Source: an uncultured Succinivibrio sp. (GTDB lineage Bacteria > Pseudomonadota > Gammaproteobacteria > Enterobacterales > Succinivibrionaceae). From it: a DNA stretch of 37,895 nucleotides. Where the stretch lies: NCBI GenBank assembly GCA_902785325.1, contig CACZXZ010000015.1, positions 1-37,895 of the forward strand. The letters run 5' to 3'. Shown here piece after piece: positions 1-8,831 of this stretch. The first letter of the stretch is position 1; the number at the start of each line of letters is the position of its first letter. Position numbers and translations under genes: made by a program. Below the pieces are notes generated by a model. It worked only from the letters and a program-made list of their open reading frames with translations. It had not been told where the DNA came from and did not search any database.

Positions 1-199
1 ATTAAAGCAGAATTCCTTTGATTTAACCATGAAAGATTTAGATACCCTTGAATGCATTAAGGATGGTGACAATATTATTCCAACCACCAACCTGCTACAA
101 CGCCACGACAATCTATTTAAAGCAATGGGAATTGATCCTATCGATTTAAGAAACTCTAAGTTAAAGCAGGGTTGCCTTGAAGATGGCTTTGGTGACTAG
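1..199 (+). CDS. 3' end of an unrecognised gene (5' end outside window)
   Basis: An open frame runs from the window edge (codons in phase with position 2) to a TAG at 197-199, giving about 65 residues with no internal stop. The piece is hydrophilic and mixed-charge, with a segment reading TTNLLQRHDNLFKAMGIDPI and an acidic end (CLEDGFGD). No signal peptide, membrane segment or motif is visible in what remains, and I do not recognise the family. There is no obvious terminator directly after the stop. It could be the C-terminus of a real protein or chance open sequence; a 65-codon stop-free stretch in AT-rich DNA and its protein-like composition favour a real gene. Confidence 0.5.
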   Translation, partial: LKQNSFDLTMKDLDTLECIKDGDNIIPTTNLLQRHDNLFKAMGIDPIDLRNSKLKQGCLEDGFGD

Positions 200-332
200 C
201 TATAACGATGCAACTGTATTGGGTAGTGTAAGATTAAAACCGAGATCTTAGGGAGGTAAAACAGACAACGCACACTTGGTAGCAGAGTAGGGAAGTTTTT
301 TGTGATTGCAAAAATTGGAGGCTATAAAAACG

Positions 333-361
333 AAAAAACCACAAAATCCTGCGATTTGTGG
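333..361 (-). terminator. Rho-independent terminator of the Met-Gln-Gln tRNA unit
   Basis: On the minus strand, directly after the 3' end of the tRNA-Met gene, CCACAAA (355-361) pairs with TTTGTGG (339-345) across a short loop and is followed by a run of six T (333-338). It ends the three-gene tRNA transcript. Confidence 0.8.
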
Positions 362-364
362 TCA

Positions 365-441
365 TGGTAGCTATGACTGGAATCGAACCAGTGACCTCAG
401 CATTATGAGTGCCGCGCTCTAACCAACTGAGCTACATAGCC
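365..441 (-). tRNA. tRNA-Met (elongator, anticodon CAT)
   Basis: This is a 77-nt cloverleaf with encoded CCA. The acceptor stem begins GGCTATG and pairs with CATAGCT through a G-U first pair. The D-arm reads AGCTCAGTTGGTTAGAGC, the anticodon loop CTCATAA, and the T-arm loop GGTTCGATTCC. The G-U/G-C acceptor end and D-loop match elongator tRNA-Met rather than the initiator or the isoleucine CAT tRNA, although lysidine modification cannot be excluded from sequence alone. It is the last gene of a Gln-Gln-Met transcript. Confidence 0.93.
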
Positions 442-449
442 ACTATAAA

Positions 450-525
450 TGGCTGGGGTACTAGGATTCGAACCTAGGTAATGGCGGAATCAGAATCCGC
501 TGCCGTACCACTTGGCGATACCCCA
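450..525 (-). tRNA. tRNA-Gln (anticodon CTG)
   Basis: A 76-nt cloverleaf begins TGGGGTATCGCC and ends CCAGCCA, with anticodon loop TTCTGAT. It has the U1-A72 end typical of bacterial tRNA-Gln and resembles the E. coli CTG gene almost throughout. It is the middle gene of the tRNA cluster, 8 bases upstream of tRNA-Met. Confidence 0.93.
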
Positions 526-550
526 ATATTATCAAACTCACTTTATGGTA

Positions 551-626
551 TGGCAGGGGTACCTGGACTCGAACCAGGGAAATGGCGGGATCAAAACCCG
601 CTGCCTTACCACTTGGCTATACCCCT
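551..626 (-). tRNA. tRNA-Gln (anticodon TTG)
   Basis: A 76-nt cloverleaf has anticodon loop TTTTGAT and encoded CCA. It is close in sequence to the neighbouring Gln(CTG) gene and probably a duplicate of it. The first acceptor pair is A1-U72 rather than the U1-A72 of the CTG copy. It is the first gene behind the promoter at 661-688. Confidence 0.93.
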
Positions 627-660
627 ATTTAGTGTCTTTAATGTTTGACAACGTGGACAC

Positions 661-688
661 ATTATAAGGAAGTTTTTTTTATTGTCAA
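661..688 (-). promoter_or_regulatory. Consensus sigma-70 promoter for the tRNA cluster
   Basis: On the minus strand a perfect TTGACA (683-688) and a perfect TATAAT (661-666) are separated by 16 bp, about 35 bp upstream of tRNA-Gln(TTG). Both hexamers match consensus in full, as expected for a strongly expressed stable RNA unit. The rest of 690-900 is AT-rich with no gene; an 8-bp inverted repeat, AAGTTAAC/GTTAACTT at 856-863 and 878-885, has no clear role. Confidence 0.88.
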
Positions 689-902
689 CAAAATTCTCAC
701 TATTTTTTTTAACAAAAGATTTAAAAACTTCTAAAATCGCTTATAAATGCTTTGTTTTCTCAAACCTTTTTTTGAGTTTAAATGAGGCATTTGATCTGGT
801 TTTAAGGTTGATCTTGAAAATACTGTGAATAGTTTTAAAAAGAGATGGTAGTTTTAAGTTAACTTTCGCAAGGTTCTGTTAACTTGATTAGATCTTTTGA
901 GC

Positions 903-928
903 AAAAAAAAAGTTCGCATTGCGAACTT
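903..928 (-). terminator. Rho-independent terminator of tRNA-fMet
   Basis: Minus-strand hairpin AAGTTCGC/GCGAACTT (arms 921-928 and 910-917) with a 3-nt loop is followed by eight T. It lies 5 bases past the tRNA 3' end. Confidence 0.85.
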
Positions 929-933
929 CCGAT

Positions 934-1010
<77 letters not shown>

Positions 1011-1025
1011 TCAAATTGTGTGCAT

Positions 1026-1054
1026 ATGATATAGTTTGAACTTTACTATGTCAA
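1026..1054 (-). promoter_or_regulatory. Sigma-70 promoter for tRNA-fMet
   Basis: Minus-strand TTGACA (1049-1054) and TATCAT (1026-1031) are separated by 17 bp, with the tRNA starting 15 bp downstream of the -10 box. Confidence 0.8.
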
Positions 1055-1081
1055 GCAAAATTGTGATTAAAATTAAAGTTT

Positions 1082-1121
1082 TTTAAAATCGCCTTTAATA
1101 TCAATAAGATATAAAGGCGAT
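1082..1121 (-). terminator. Terminator of the map-glnD-dapD operon
   Basis: On the minus strand, 27 bases past the dapD stop, a long stem (arms 1108-1121 and 1088-1102, one bulged base, loop of five) is followed by a T/A-rich stretch TTTTAAAAAA. The stem is strong; the T-tract is imperfect. Confidence 0.7.
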
Positions 1122-1147
1122 GGCTATATCATAAGAAGCTTAAACTA

Positions 1148-1999
1148 CTATTGATTGATGTGAGCTTCTTCTTGAGCGACACGTAATAACTCGTTTAGAC
1201 CAACCTTTGATCTAGTCTTTTCGTCAACACGCTTTACGATAATAGCGGTATATAAAGAGTACTTGCCATCCTTTGAAGGTAAGTTACCAGCAACTACAAC
1301 AGAGTAAGGTGGGATACGACCGTAAGAGATTTCACCTGTGGTTCTATCATAAATTCTTGTAGATTTACCTAAGAATACACCCATTGAAATAACAGAGCCT
1401 TCACCAACGATAACGCCTTCAACAACTTCAGAACGGGCACCAATGAAGCAGTTATCTTCAATGATGGTAGGACCTGCTTGAACTGGCTCTAGCACACCAC
1501 CGATACCAGCACCACCTGCGATATGAACATTCTTACCAACTTGAGCACAAGAACCAACTGTTGCCCAAGTATCTACCATGGTACCTGAACCTACGTGAGC
1601 ACCGATATTAACAAAAGAAGGTAAGCAAATAGTATTAGGCTCTAAGAAAGCACCTTTACGAACAACGCAACCTGGGCAAGCACGGATGCCAGCTTTAGCA
1701 AATTTCTCTGCATCCCAGCCATCAAACTTTAGTGGAACCTTATCATAGAAAGCACCACCTGGAACCTCTGTTAGGAAATTGTCTTGGATACGGAAAGATA
1801 GCAATACAGCCTTCTTGATCCACTGATTTGTTACCCAATCACCATCTTTTTTCTCAGCAACTCTAACTACACCAGCATCAAGAGCTTCAATAACTTCATT
1901 GATAGCTGATTTTACTTGTGGGGTTACAGTCTGTGAGTTGATATTAGCGCGATTTTCAAAAGCATCCTCAATGATTGGTTGCAAATCTAAAACTGACAT
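1148..1999 (-). CDS. dapD: 2,3,4,5-tetrahydropyridine-2,6-dicarboxylate N-succinyltransferase
   Basis: DapD transfers succinyl from succinyl-CoA to tetrahydrodipicolinate in the succinylase branch of lysine and meso-diaminopimelate synthesis, in the cytoplasm. The 283-residue protein is slightly longer than the usual 274. After an alpha-helical N-terminal domain, residues from about 105 to 220 form a left-handed beta helix of hexapeptide repeats ([42 protein letters not shown]). The start follows a good AGGAGA ribosome site. It is the last gene of map-glnD-dapD, 25 bp after glnD, and precedes the terminator at 1082-1121. The identification is secure. Confidence 0.96.
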   Translation of the reverse strand: MSVLDLQPIIEDAFENRANINSQTVTPQVKSAINEVIEALDAGVVRVAEKKDGDWVTNQWIKKAVLLSFRIQDNFLTEVPGGAFYDKVPLKFDGWDAEKFAKAGIRACPGCVVRKGAFLEPNTICLPSFVNIGAHVGSGTMVDTWATVGSCAQVGKNVHIAGGAGIGGVLEPVQAGPTIIEDNCFIGARSEVVEGVIVGEGSVISMGVFLGKSTRIYDRTTGEISYGRIPPYSVVVAGNLPSKDGKYSLYTAIIVKRVDEKTRSKVGLNELLRVAQEEAHINQ

Positions 2000-2024
2000 T
2001 TAAATCTCCTATTGCACAAATATG

Positions 2025-4673
2025 CTAGCCATCTAAAGCAGCTTTAAGTGCTGCACTAAGTTCCTCTTTTTTAGATGGAGCTAAAGGTAAACCGTTCACA
2101 TCGGTAATTGCAAAGAAGTCATCAGCTCTTTCACCTGTGGTGGTAATTCTTGCTGCTCTAATTAAACAATCTAAGCTACCGAGTGTTATGCCGATTTTAG
2201 CTAATAGACCTTGCCTGTCAAGCGTAGAGATTTCAAGGTTAGTTTGCTTTTTGGACATATTTTCGAGGAAAGAAATCTTAGTTGGGATCTCAAAAATCTG
2301 TCGTGTGGAAGCTGATATATCAAGGGTTTGTGAGTGATCGTCTAGACCTGCGATAATTGCCTTTCTAAGGTTGTTTAGACGGTCATGATCAAGTGGCATG
2401 CCTTTTTTGTTTTGGAACATAATTGTGCACAATGCATGAAAATTGTGCGTGATAAATACCTGTGCACTAAAAACGTTCAACTGCTTAATAGCCATGGTTC
2501 TAGCGATGTTTCCAAACACCATTGGAGTGTTACTCTTGTAGTAAACCATAAGCTCTGTACCTACATTTGGCTTTTGTGAAAATAGGATTAGAGGAGCTTC
2601 GCTATTAGTAAATCTTAAGATGTTACGAGCATGCCAGCTGATGTCTTCTGCTTGATAGTGATTTAGGTACTCAATAGGGAATTGACGTAAGTATTTTAAG
2701 ACTTTGTCTTTAGATAGATCATGAGTTAATTCAAGCACCTTCTCTTGTCTTGATAGAGCTTGTACCTGCATGCTCTTAGCAATATCAGTACCTTCATTGC
2801 TCAAGGCATATTTGGTAGCTTGATAAAGCTGCCTGAAGATATTGTCGGTCCAAGAATTCCAAACATTGTCATTTGTCGCACTGATATCAGCTACAGTTAA
2901 GCAATATAAAAGATTTAAATGTTCTTCATCTTTTACATAGTCTGCAAAGTTATTGATAACCTCTAAATCGGTGATATCACGTCTTGTTGCAGTGGTATTA
3001 AACTGTAAGTGAGAAGCTACAAGCCAGGAGATAGTTTTAGTTTGGTATTCGTTGTAATTGTGTAATCTGCAAAAGGATTCAGCTTCTTTAGCTCCTTTGC
3101 TAGCGTGATTACCACCACGGCCTTTGGCTATATCGTGTAAAAAGGCTGCGGTAATAAGTAGTTCTGGCTCTGAAATCTTTTTGAAGACTACTTTAAATAA
3201 TTGGTAGATAGGCTCTTTGTTATGTGCAAGATTATAGATGTTCTTAATTACACGTACCGAGTGCTCATCTACACTGAATAAGTGGAATCTATCAAATTGA
3301 GCTAGACCTTCAATTTTAGCCCATTGAGGGAAGTAGCTTGAGAGTACACGAGTTTCGTGTAAGAGTGAGAATACTATTGGTGAGCGGTCAATATTCTGCA
3401 GTAACGCTCTAAACTTCTTACGACAAGTTTCATTAGTAATTAGATAGTCGCTAAGCTCACGTCTACCTTCACGCAAAGCGCGCAAGCAATTAACGTGGAT
3501 CTTTTTGATATCAGAGTGAGAGCCGATAGTTAAAAACAAGTCTAGAATTTTGTGAGGATCGTTTTTAAACAACTCATGATCGATGACATCGATGTACTCA
3601 CCCTTTTGTACAAAGGAGTTAGTTAAAAAGATCGGCTCCTCATAATTAGGACCAACATAGCCTTTGATATTTAAGGCAACTTGTTGCAATAAGATGTTGT
3701 TAAGCTCGCGTACACGATTGAAGATCCTAAAAAGATCACGCATCATGCTTTCAACAGGCTCATTACCTTCATCGCCATAGCCTAAAAGTGAGGCTACATT
3801 TTTTTGGAAATCTAGTCTTAGGATATTAGAGTTAGAGTTGCAGTGCACCGCAAATCTTACATCCCATAAAAAGTCTCTGCAGGCTAAATATTCCTCATAT
3901 TCAGATTTGGTAAGTAAACCTACTTCACATAGATCAGCATTACAGTGAGCATGATAAATCTTTATAGCAAGCCACTGCATGATATGCAGATCACGAAGAC
4001 CACCTGGGGAATTTTTAACATCAGGCTCTAGGGAATATACCGTATCTCTAAAGGAGTGGTAACGCTTGTTTTGCTCATCAATCTTAGCTTCAAAAAACTT
4101 CTCATCGTCCCAAAAATCGTCATTTTCAAGTACGGTGGTAAGCTCCTCATAGGTGTCTTTTGCACCTGCAATAAAGTGAGTTTCTAAAAGATTGGTGATG
4201 ATGGTTAGATCTTCACGTGAGGCTAAAACGGTTTCTTTGATGGTTCTTACAGAAGTTCCTAAATCAATTTTTAAGTCCCACAAAAAAGAAACAAATTGCT
4301 CAATTTTAGAGGTTTCTTCAGGGGAAATCGCTTCTTCATTTGAAACAATAAGTAAATCAATATCTGATTCTACAAATTGCTCATTTCTACCAAAACCGCC
4401 TACAGCCACTAAAGCTAAATTAGGAAAAGTATCTAACTCAAAATGAGACCAAATGTTACTTAAAAAAGCATCAAAACTTTTGGTTTCATCTTGTAATAAG
4501 TTTGAGACTTTAAAGCCTTTTAAAAAGCAATTTTTACGATACTCTTTATAGGTTTGTATAAGTTGTCTGCCTTGTTTGACATCATACAAGTCTAAATGAG
4601 GATCTTTAAAAGGATAACTTTTTGCAACGTCACTGGTGATTACTTTTCTTGGAGTTACAATCGTCTCAAACAT
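2025..4673 (-). CDS. glnD: Bifunctional uridylyltransferase/uridylyl-removing enzyme (PII regulator)
   Basis: GlnD adds UMP to PII proteins when glutamine is low and removes it when glutamine is high, setting nitrogen assimilation. The 882-residue length matches the family (E. coli 890). The order is a nucleotidyltransferase domain with GGFGR (92-96) and the metal pair D104/D106, a helical linker, an HD phosphohydrolase domain with FLHDIAKGRGGNH near 515, and two C-terminal ACT domains (about 700-770 and 810-880) that sense glutamine. All catalytic motifs are intact. It lies 18 bp after map and is probably cotranscribed with it, as in E. coli, where dapD also follows. Confidence 0.96.
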   Translation of the reverse strand: MFETIVTPRKVITSDVAKSYPFKDPHLDLYDVKQGRQLIQTYKEYRKNCFLKGFKVSNLLQDETKSFDAFLSNIWSHFELDTFPNLALVAVGGFGRNEQFVESDIDLLIVSNEEAISPEETSKIEQFVSFLWDLKIDLGTSVRTIKETVLASREDLTIITNLLETHFIAGAKDTYEELTTVLENDDFWDDEKFFEAKIDEQNKRYHSFRDTVYSLEPDVKNSPGGLRDLHIMQWLAIKIYHAHCNADLCEVGLLTKSEYEEYLACRDFLWDVRFAVHCNSNSNILRLDFQKNVASLLGYGDEGNEPVESMMRDLFRIFNRVRELNNILLQQVALNIKGYVGPNYEEPIFLTNSFVQKGEYIDVIDHELFKNDPHKILDLFLTIGSHSDIKKIHVNCLRALREGRRELSDYLITNETCRKKFRALLQNIDRSPIVFSLLHETRVLSSYFPQWAKIEGLAQFDRFHLFSVDEHSVRVIKNIYNLAHNKEPIYQLFKVVFKKISEPELLITAAFLHDIAKGRGGNHASKGAKEAESFCRLHNYNEYQTKTISWLVASHLQFNTTATRRDITDLEVINNFADYVKDEEHLNLLYCLTVADISATNDNVWNSWTDNIFRQLYQATKYALSNEGTDIAKSMQVQALSRQEKVLELTHDLSKDKVLKYLRQFPIEYLNHYQAEDISWHARNILRFTNSEAPLILFSQKPNVGTELMVYYKSNTPMVFGNIARTMAIKQLNVFSAQVFITHNFHALCTIMFQNKKGMPLDHDRLNNLRKAIIAGLDDHSQTLDISASTRQIFEIPTKISFLENMSKKQTNLEISTLDRQGLLAKIGITLGSLDCLIRAARITTTGERADDFFAITDVNGLPLAPSKKEELSAALKAALDG

Positions 4674-4691
4674 ATGTGGATCCTAAAACAG

Positions 4692-5477
4692 CTAGTTGCT
4701 AATAATGCGAGGGAAGTCCTCATCCTTTCTTAAAGTTAATACTTCAACACCATCTTTAGTAACTAAAAGAGTGTGCTCGTATTGAGCTGAAGGTTGCTTA
4801 TCAGCTGTAGTTACAGTCCAACCATCTTTTCTGTTAACTTTAACCTTGTAGGTACCAGCGTTAATCATAGGCTCGATAGTAAAGCACATGCCTTCTTGAA
4901 TGATGAGGTTGTAGTTATTCTTGTAGTGTAATACTTGAGGATCTTCATGGAAGCCTGAACCAATACCATGACCACAGTAATCACGCACAATAGAAAAGCC
5001 TGCTTTATCAGCAATCTTTTGAATAGCAGCACCAATGTCTGCTAAGTTAGAGCCAGGTCTTACAGTTCTAATAGCTGCATACATAGCTTCTTGAGCACAT
5101 TTACATAATTGCTCATTACGAGGTGAGGTTCTACCTACAATATACATGCGGGAGCTATCACCATAGTATTTGTCTTTAAGTACAGTTACATCGATGTTTA
5201 CAATGTCACCTTCACGTAGTTTGTGGGGACCTGGAATACCGTGGCAAACCACTTCGTTAACACTGATGCAAGTAGCTTTAGGGTAACCTTGATAACCAAG
5301 ATCTGCACTTACAGCGTTTTCTTTAGTCTGAATGTACTCATTCATGATGTTATCAAGCTCTTCTGTAGTAACACCTGGTACTACATAAGGTTCAATCATT
5401 TCAAGTACACGAGCTGTAGCGGCACCAACAATTCTTAATTTCTCAATTTCACTTGGGGATTTTAATGTAATATCCAT
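4692..5477 (-). CDS. map: Type I methionine aminopeptidase
   Basis: This enzyme removes the initiator methionine from nascent proteins with small second residues. The 261-residue protein has the pita-bread fold ligands in order: D96, D107, H170, E202 and E234, with the second histidine H177 (GSGFHEDP). The length equals typical bacterial type Ia enzymes, with no N-terminal extension. The ATG follows AAGGAAG. It is first in the map-glnD-dapD operon and divergent from rpsB, the standard gammaproteobacterial arrangement. Confidence 0.96.
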   Translation of the reverse strand: MDITLKSPSEIEKLRIVGAATARVLEMIEPYVVPGVTTEELDNIMNEYIQTKENAVSADLGYQGYPKATCISVNEVVCHGIPGPHKLREGDIVNIDVTVLKDKYYGDSSRMYIVGRTSPRNEQLCKCAQEAMYAAIRTVRPGSNLADIGAAIQKIADKAGFSIVRDYCGHGIGSGFHEDPQVLHYKNNYNLIIQEGMCFTIEPMINAGTYKVKVNRKDGWTVTTADKQPSAQYEHTLLVTKDGVEVLTLRKDEDFPRIISN

Positions 5478-5503
5478 AATTTACTTCCTTGTTTAATAAG
5501 CTA

Positions 5504-5532
5504 ATTATATATGTTTTTTTAGCTTTGTTCAG
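5504..5532 (-). promoter_or_regulatory. Promoter for map-glnD-dapD
   Basis: On the minus strand a perfect TATAAT (5504-5509) lies 17 bp from CTGAAC (5527-5532), a partial -35 match, about 27 bp upstream of the map ATG. The -10 box is strong and the -35 weaker. Confidence 0.6.
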
Positions 5533-5591
5533 ACTTAAAACATGTATGTAAAAATTTTTCTTTAAGGAGCCGTAAAATTTTGGCGTTTTCA

Positions 5592-5600
5592 TGATAAAAT
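5592..5600 (+). promoter_or_regulatory. Extended -10 promoter for rpsB-tsf
   Basis: TG at 5592-5593 is followed by one base and TAAAAT (5595-5600), an extended -10 element with no good -35. Transcription from here would give a leader of about 165 nt ahead of rpsB, long enough to hold the structure at 5677-5738. Confidence 0.5.
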
Positions 5601-5676
5601 AGCGTGCCTTTTGTGTGGGTACACAAAGGTGTGAAATCAACTTATTGATTCCACTTAAATTATTGTTGAAAACACA

Positions 5677-5738
5677 CACTGTTTTGACAACGTCCTAACT
5701 TGGGTGCTACTTAAAGTAGTTGGTTAGACGGAACAGTG
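5677..5738 (+). promoter_or_regulatory. Structured rpsB mRNA leader, probable S2 autoregulatory element
   Basis: The leader folds as nested stems: an outer CACTGTT/AACAGTG (5677-5683, 5732-5738), a middle CGTC(C)TAAC/GTTAGACG (5691-5699, 5723-5730) and an inner CTACT/AGTAG (5707-5711, 5715-5719). Leaders of rpsB in gammaproteobacteria are known to carry a conserved structure through which S2 represses rpsB-tsf translation; position and nested architecture fit that. The match to the known element is by recollection of its architecture, not an alignment. Confidence 0.6.
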
Positions 5739-5771
5739 GAGGCATAACCCATTAAATAGAGGATTAAATCT

Positions 5772-6524
5772 ATGTCAACCATCACTATGCGCGATATGCT
5801 ACAAGCTGGCGTTCACTTCGGTCACCAAACTCGTTACTGGAACCCTAAGATGAAGCAATACATCTTCGGTGAGCGTAATGGTATTCATATCATCAACCTA
5901 GAGAAGACTGTTGAGTGCTATGAGTCAGCTTTAAACTTCCTAAGCAGCACTGTTGCTCACAAGGGTAAAGTTTTATTCGTAGGTACAAAGCGCGCAGCTA
6001 GCGAGAAAGTAGGCCAAGCAGCTACCGAGTGTGGTCAGTTCTATGTTGATCACCGTTGGTTAGGTGGTATGTTAACTAACTGGAAGACCGTTCGTCAGTC
6101 AATCAAGCGTCTAAAGGATCTTGAGACTCAATCACAAGACGGTACTTTTGACAAGTTAACTAAGAAAGAAGCTTTATTACGTACTCGTGAACTTGAGAAG
6201 TTAAACCGTTCATTAGGCGGTATCAAGGACATGGGCGGTCTACCAGATGCATTATTCGTTATCGATGCTGATCTTGAGCACATTGCTGTTAAGGAAGCTA
6301 ACAACTTAGGTATTCCTGTAGTAGCAGTTGTTGATACTAACTCAAATCCAGACGGCGTTGATTATGTAATTCCTGGTAACGACGACGCTATCCGTGCTGT
6401 TGAGCTATATTTAAAGGGCGCTGTTGAGTCAATCAACGCTGCTCGTGCTGATGCAGTTCAAAAAGAGAAAGATGCTAAGGCTCAAGCTGAAGCAACTGCA
6501 CAAGAAGCTCAAAAGGCTGAATAA
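5772..6524 (+). CDS. rpsB: 30S ribosomal protein S2
   Basis: S2 is a late-assembling small-subunit protein that also helps recruit S1. The 250-residue sequence opens with the family signature [20 protein letters not shown] and contains [13 protein letters not shown] and the [20 protein letters not shown] segment near the end. The C-terminal tail after about residue 225 is Ala/Lys/Glu-rich and variable. The gene is first in rpsB-tsf behind a long structured leader. Codon use is strongly biased (few codons per residue), as expected for high expression. Confidence 0.97.
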   Translation: MSTITMRDMLQAGVHFGHQTRYWNPKMKQYIFGERNGIHIINLEKTVECYESALNFLSSTVAHKGKVLFVGTKRAASEKVGQAATECGQFYVDHRWLGGMLTNWKTVRQSIKRLKDLETQSQDGTFDKLTKKEALLRTRELEKLNRSLGGIKDMGGLPDALFVIDADLEHIAVKEANNLGIPVVAVVDTNSNPDGVDYVIPGNDDAIRAVELYLKGAVESINAARADAVQKEKDAKAQAEATAQEAQKAE

Positions 6525-6581
6525 GTTTTCGGTCAATTATAAAAATGCAATTTTGTTAAAAGTTGCATAAGAGAAAATTTT

Positions 6582-6604
6582 AAGGCCGGTTTTACCGGCC
6601 TTTA
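6582..6604 (+). terminator. Attenuating hairpin between rpsB and tsf
   Basis: AAGGCCGGT (6582-6590) pairs with ACCGGCCTT (6594-6602) around a 3-nt loop, followed by only a short T run. It probably works as a partial terminator or processing site that adjusts tsf relative to rpsB rather than as a full stop. Confidence 0.6.
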
Positions 6605-6625
6605 ACAGATTAAGAGGAATAAAAC

Positions 6626-7513
6626 ATGGCTACAATTACTGCTGCTATGGTTAAAGAGTTACGTGACGCTACTGGCGCAGGTATGATGGATTGTAAGAAG
6701 GCTTTAGTTGCTGCTGACGGTAACATGCAAGCTGCAATCGATGCAATGCGTAAGAGCGGTGCTGCTAAGGCTGCTAAGAAGGCTGGTCGTACAGCTGCTG
6801 AAGGTATCATCACTGTTGCTCAAGCTGGTAAGAAAGTTGTTCTAGTTGAAGTTAACTCAGAGACTGACTTCTGCGCTAAGAACGCTGAGTTCGTAACTTT
6901 TGCACAAAAAGTTGCTGACACCGCTTTAGCAAACAACATCAGCGATGTTGAAGTATTAAAGAACACTCAATTAGATGGTCAAACCGTTGCTGAAGGCTTA
7001 ACCGCTTTAGTTGCAAAGATTGGTGAGAACCTACAATTACGTCGTGTTGCTTTAGTTGAAGCAAAAGACGACGAGACCATCGGTCTATACGTTCACTCAA
7101 ACAAGAGAATCGGCGTTGCTGTAGTTCTAAAGGGTGGCGACGAGACTATTGCTAAGCACGTTGCTATGCACGTATGTGCTTCTAAGCCAGATTTCGTACA
7201 TCCTGAGGATGTATCAGCTGAGGTTGTTGAGCACGAGCGTCAAGTTCAAATCGAAATCGCTATGAAGTCAGGCAAGCCACAAGCTATCGCTGAGAAGATG
7301 GTTGAAGGCCGTATGAAGAAGTTCACTGGCGAAGTTTCTTTAACTGGTCAGCCATTCGTTATGAACCCAGAAATCACTGTAGGTCAAATGCTTAAGGAAG
7401 CTAAGGCTGATGCAGTTTCATTCGTTCGCTACGAAGTAGGCGAGGGTATTGAGAAGCAAACAGTTGATTTTGCTGCTGAAGTTCAAGCTCAAGTAGCTGC
7501 CGCTCAAAAATAA
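6626..7513 (+). CDS. tsf: Elongation factor Ts
   Basis: EF-Ts exchanges GDP for GTP on EF-Tu. The 295-residue protein starts with a UBA-like domain ([19 protein letters not shown]) and carries the EF-Tu contact motif TDFCAKN near residue 80, a variant of the usual TDFVA(K/R)N, followed by the core repeats. Codon bias is as strong as in rpsB. It is separated from rpsB by about 100 bp containing a hairpin, and is followed 15 bp later by pyrH. Confidence 0.97.
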   Translation: MATITAAMVKELRDATGAGMMDCKKALVAADGNMQAAIDAMRKSGAAKAAKKAGRTAAEGIITVAQAGKKVVLVEVNSETDFCAKNAEFVTFAQKVADTALANNISDVEVLKNTQLDGQTVAEGLTALVAKIGENLQLRRVALVEAKDDETIGLYVHSNKRIGVAVVLKGGDETIAKHVAMHVCASKPDFVHPEDVSAEVVEHERQVQIEIAMKSGKPQAIAEKMVEGRMKKFTGEVSLTGQPFVMNPEITVGQMLKEAKADAVSFVRYEVGEGIEKQTVDFAAEVQAQVAAAQK

Positions 7514-7528
7514 TTAGCGGAGTTTTAA

Positions 7529-8254
7529 ATGTCTTCAGAGCAAATGAATAAAGCACGTAGAATTCTACTTAAGATCTCTGGTGAGGCTTTAAGTGGAGAA
7601 GGTGGTTTCGGTATTGATCCACAAGTACTTTCTAATACTGCTAAGGCTATTAGAAATGTACAAAACCAAGGTGTACAAACCGTTTTAGTTATTGGCGGTG
7701 GTAACATCTTCCGTGGTGCAGCATTACAAAAGGCAGGTTTTGATAGAGTAGCAGGTGACCAAATGGGTATGCTTGCAACTATCATGAACGGTCTTGCAAT
7801 GCGTGAGGAATTAAAAGCTCAAGGTGGTCATTGTGTACTTATGAGTGCTTATGGCATTCCATCTATGACTACTCAATACAGTGCAACTCTAGGTAGAGAA
7901 CTTTTAGATCAAGGTCATTCTCTAATCGTAGCAGGTGGTACTGGTGCTCCATTCTTTACAACTGATACTGCTGCTGTATTACGTGCAATTGAACTTCAGT
8001 GCTCTGAAGTATTAAAAGCTACTAAAGTTGATGGCATATACACAGCTGATCCTGTAAAAGATCCTAGTGCAACTAAGTTTGATAAATTAACCTTTGATGA
8101 GGTTATTCAAAAGCAGTTAGAAGTAATGGATCTTACTGCCTTTGCACTAGCACGTGAACACCATATGCCAATTAGAGTATTCTCTATGAATAAAGAAGGT
8201 GCCTTTGATAAAGCCGCATTAGGCCACAATGAAGGTACTGTAGTAAGCGATTAG
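7529..8254 (+). CDS. pyrH: UMP kinase
   Basis: PyrH phosphorylates UMP to UDP with ATP in de novo pyrimidine synthesis; it is an amino-acid-kinase-fold enzyme unrelated to eukaryotic UMP/CMP kinases. The 241 residues match the family length. The motifs are [11 protein letters not shown] near the N-terminus, the GGGN(I)FRG loop, [23 protein letters not shown], and [10 protein letters not shown]. It starts 15 bp after tsf with AGCGGAG as ribosome site, and is followed 10 bp later by frr. Confidence 0.96.
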   Translation: MSSEQMNKARRILLKISGEALSGEGGFGIDPQVLSNTAKAIRNVQNQGVQTVLVIGGGNIFRGAALQKAGFDRVAGDQMGMLATIMNGLAMREELKAQGGHCVLMSAYGIPSMTTQYSATLGRELLDQGHSLIVAGGTGAPFFTTDTAAVLRAIELQCSEVLKATKVDGIYTADPVKDPSATKFDKLTFDEVIQKQLEVMDLTAFALAREHHMPIRVFSMNKEGAFDKAALGHNEGTVVSD

Positions 8255-8264
8255 GAGTCGATTT

Positions 8265-8822
8265 ATGTTAAAAGACGTTCAAAACAATGCAGATACACGT
8301 ATGGCTAAAGCTTTAGAAGCTTTAGACGGTCGCCTATGCAAGATCCGTACAGGTCGTGCACAACCTGCTTTGCTTGATGGCATCATGGTTGATTACTATG
8401 GTTCTCCAACTCCATTGCGTCAAGTTGCACAAGTAAACGTAGAAGATGCTCGTACCTTAAAGTTAAGCGTTTTTGATAGAAATGCTATCAAAGCAGTTGA
8501 AAAGGCTATTCAACAATCAGATTTAGGTTTAAACCCTGTAGTTGCAGGTGTTGAAATCCGTGTTCCACTACCACCTTTAACCGAAGAGCGTCGTAAAGAT
8601 CTTGTTAAGGTTGTAAAGGGCGAAGTAGAGCAAGCTAAAGTTGAAATCAGAAATATCCGTCGTGATGCTAACGATAAGATCAAGGCTTTACAAAAGGATA
8701 AGCAAATTTCTGAAGATGAGCAGCGTTCAGGTGAGGAGAAGATCCAAAAAGCTACTGATGCTGCAATTAAGAAAGCAGATGAGTTATTAGATGCAAAGCA
8801 AAAAGAGTTAATGGAAATTTAA
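8265..8822 (+). CDS. frr: Ribosome recycling factor
   Basis: With EF-G, RRF splits post-termination ribosomes. The 185-residue length is exactly typical. The three-helix bundle domain is represented by the N-terminal [28 protein letters not shown] and the C-terminal [17 protein letters not shown] and [11 protein letters not shown] helices, with the intervening beta domain beginning [10 protein letters not shown]. It sits in the conserved tsf-pyrH-frr-uppS order. Confidence 0.97.
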   Translation: MLKDVQNNADTRMAKALEALDGRLCKIRTGRAQPALLDGIMVDYYGSPTPLRQVAQVNVEDARTLKLSVFDRNAIKAVEKAIQQSDLGLNPVVAGVEIRVPLPPLTEERRKDLVKVVKGEVEQAKVEIRNIRRDANDKIKALQKDKQISEDEQRSGEEKIQKATDAAIKKADELLDAKQKELMEI

Positions 8823-8831
8823 TTAACCCTT

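Noticed and set aside
856-885. AAGTTAAC/GTTAACTT inverted repeat as a terminator
   Set aside because: No T-tract follows on either strand and no gene ends there; role unknown.
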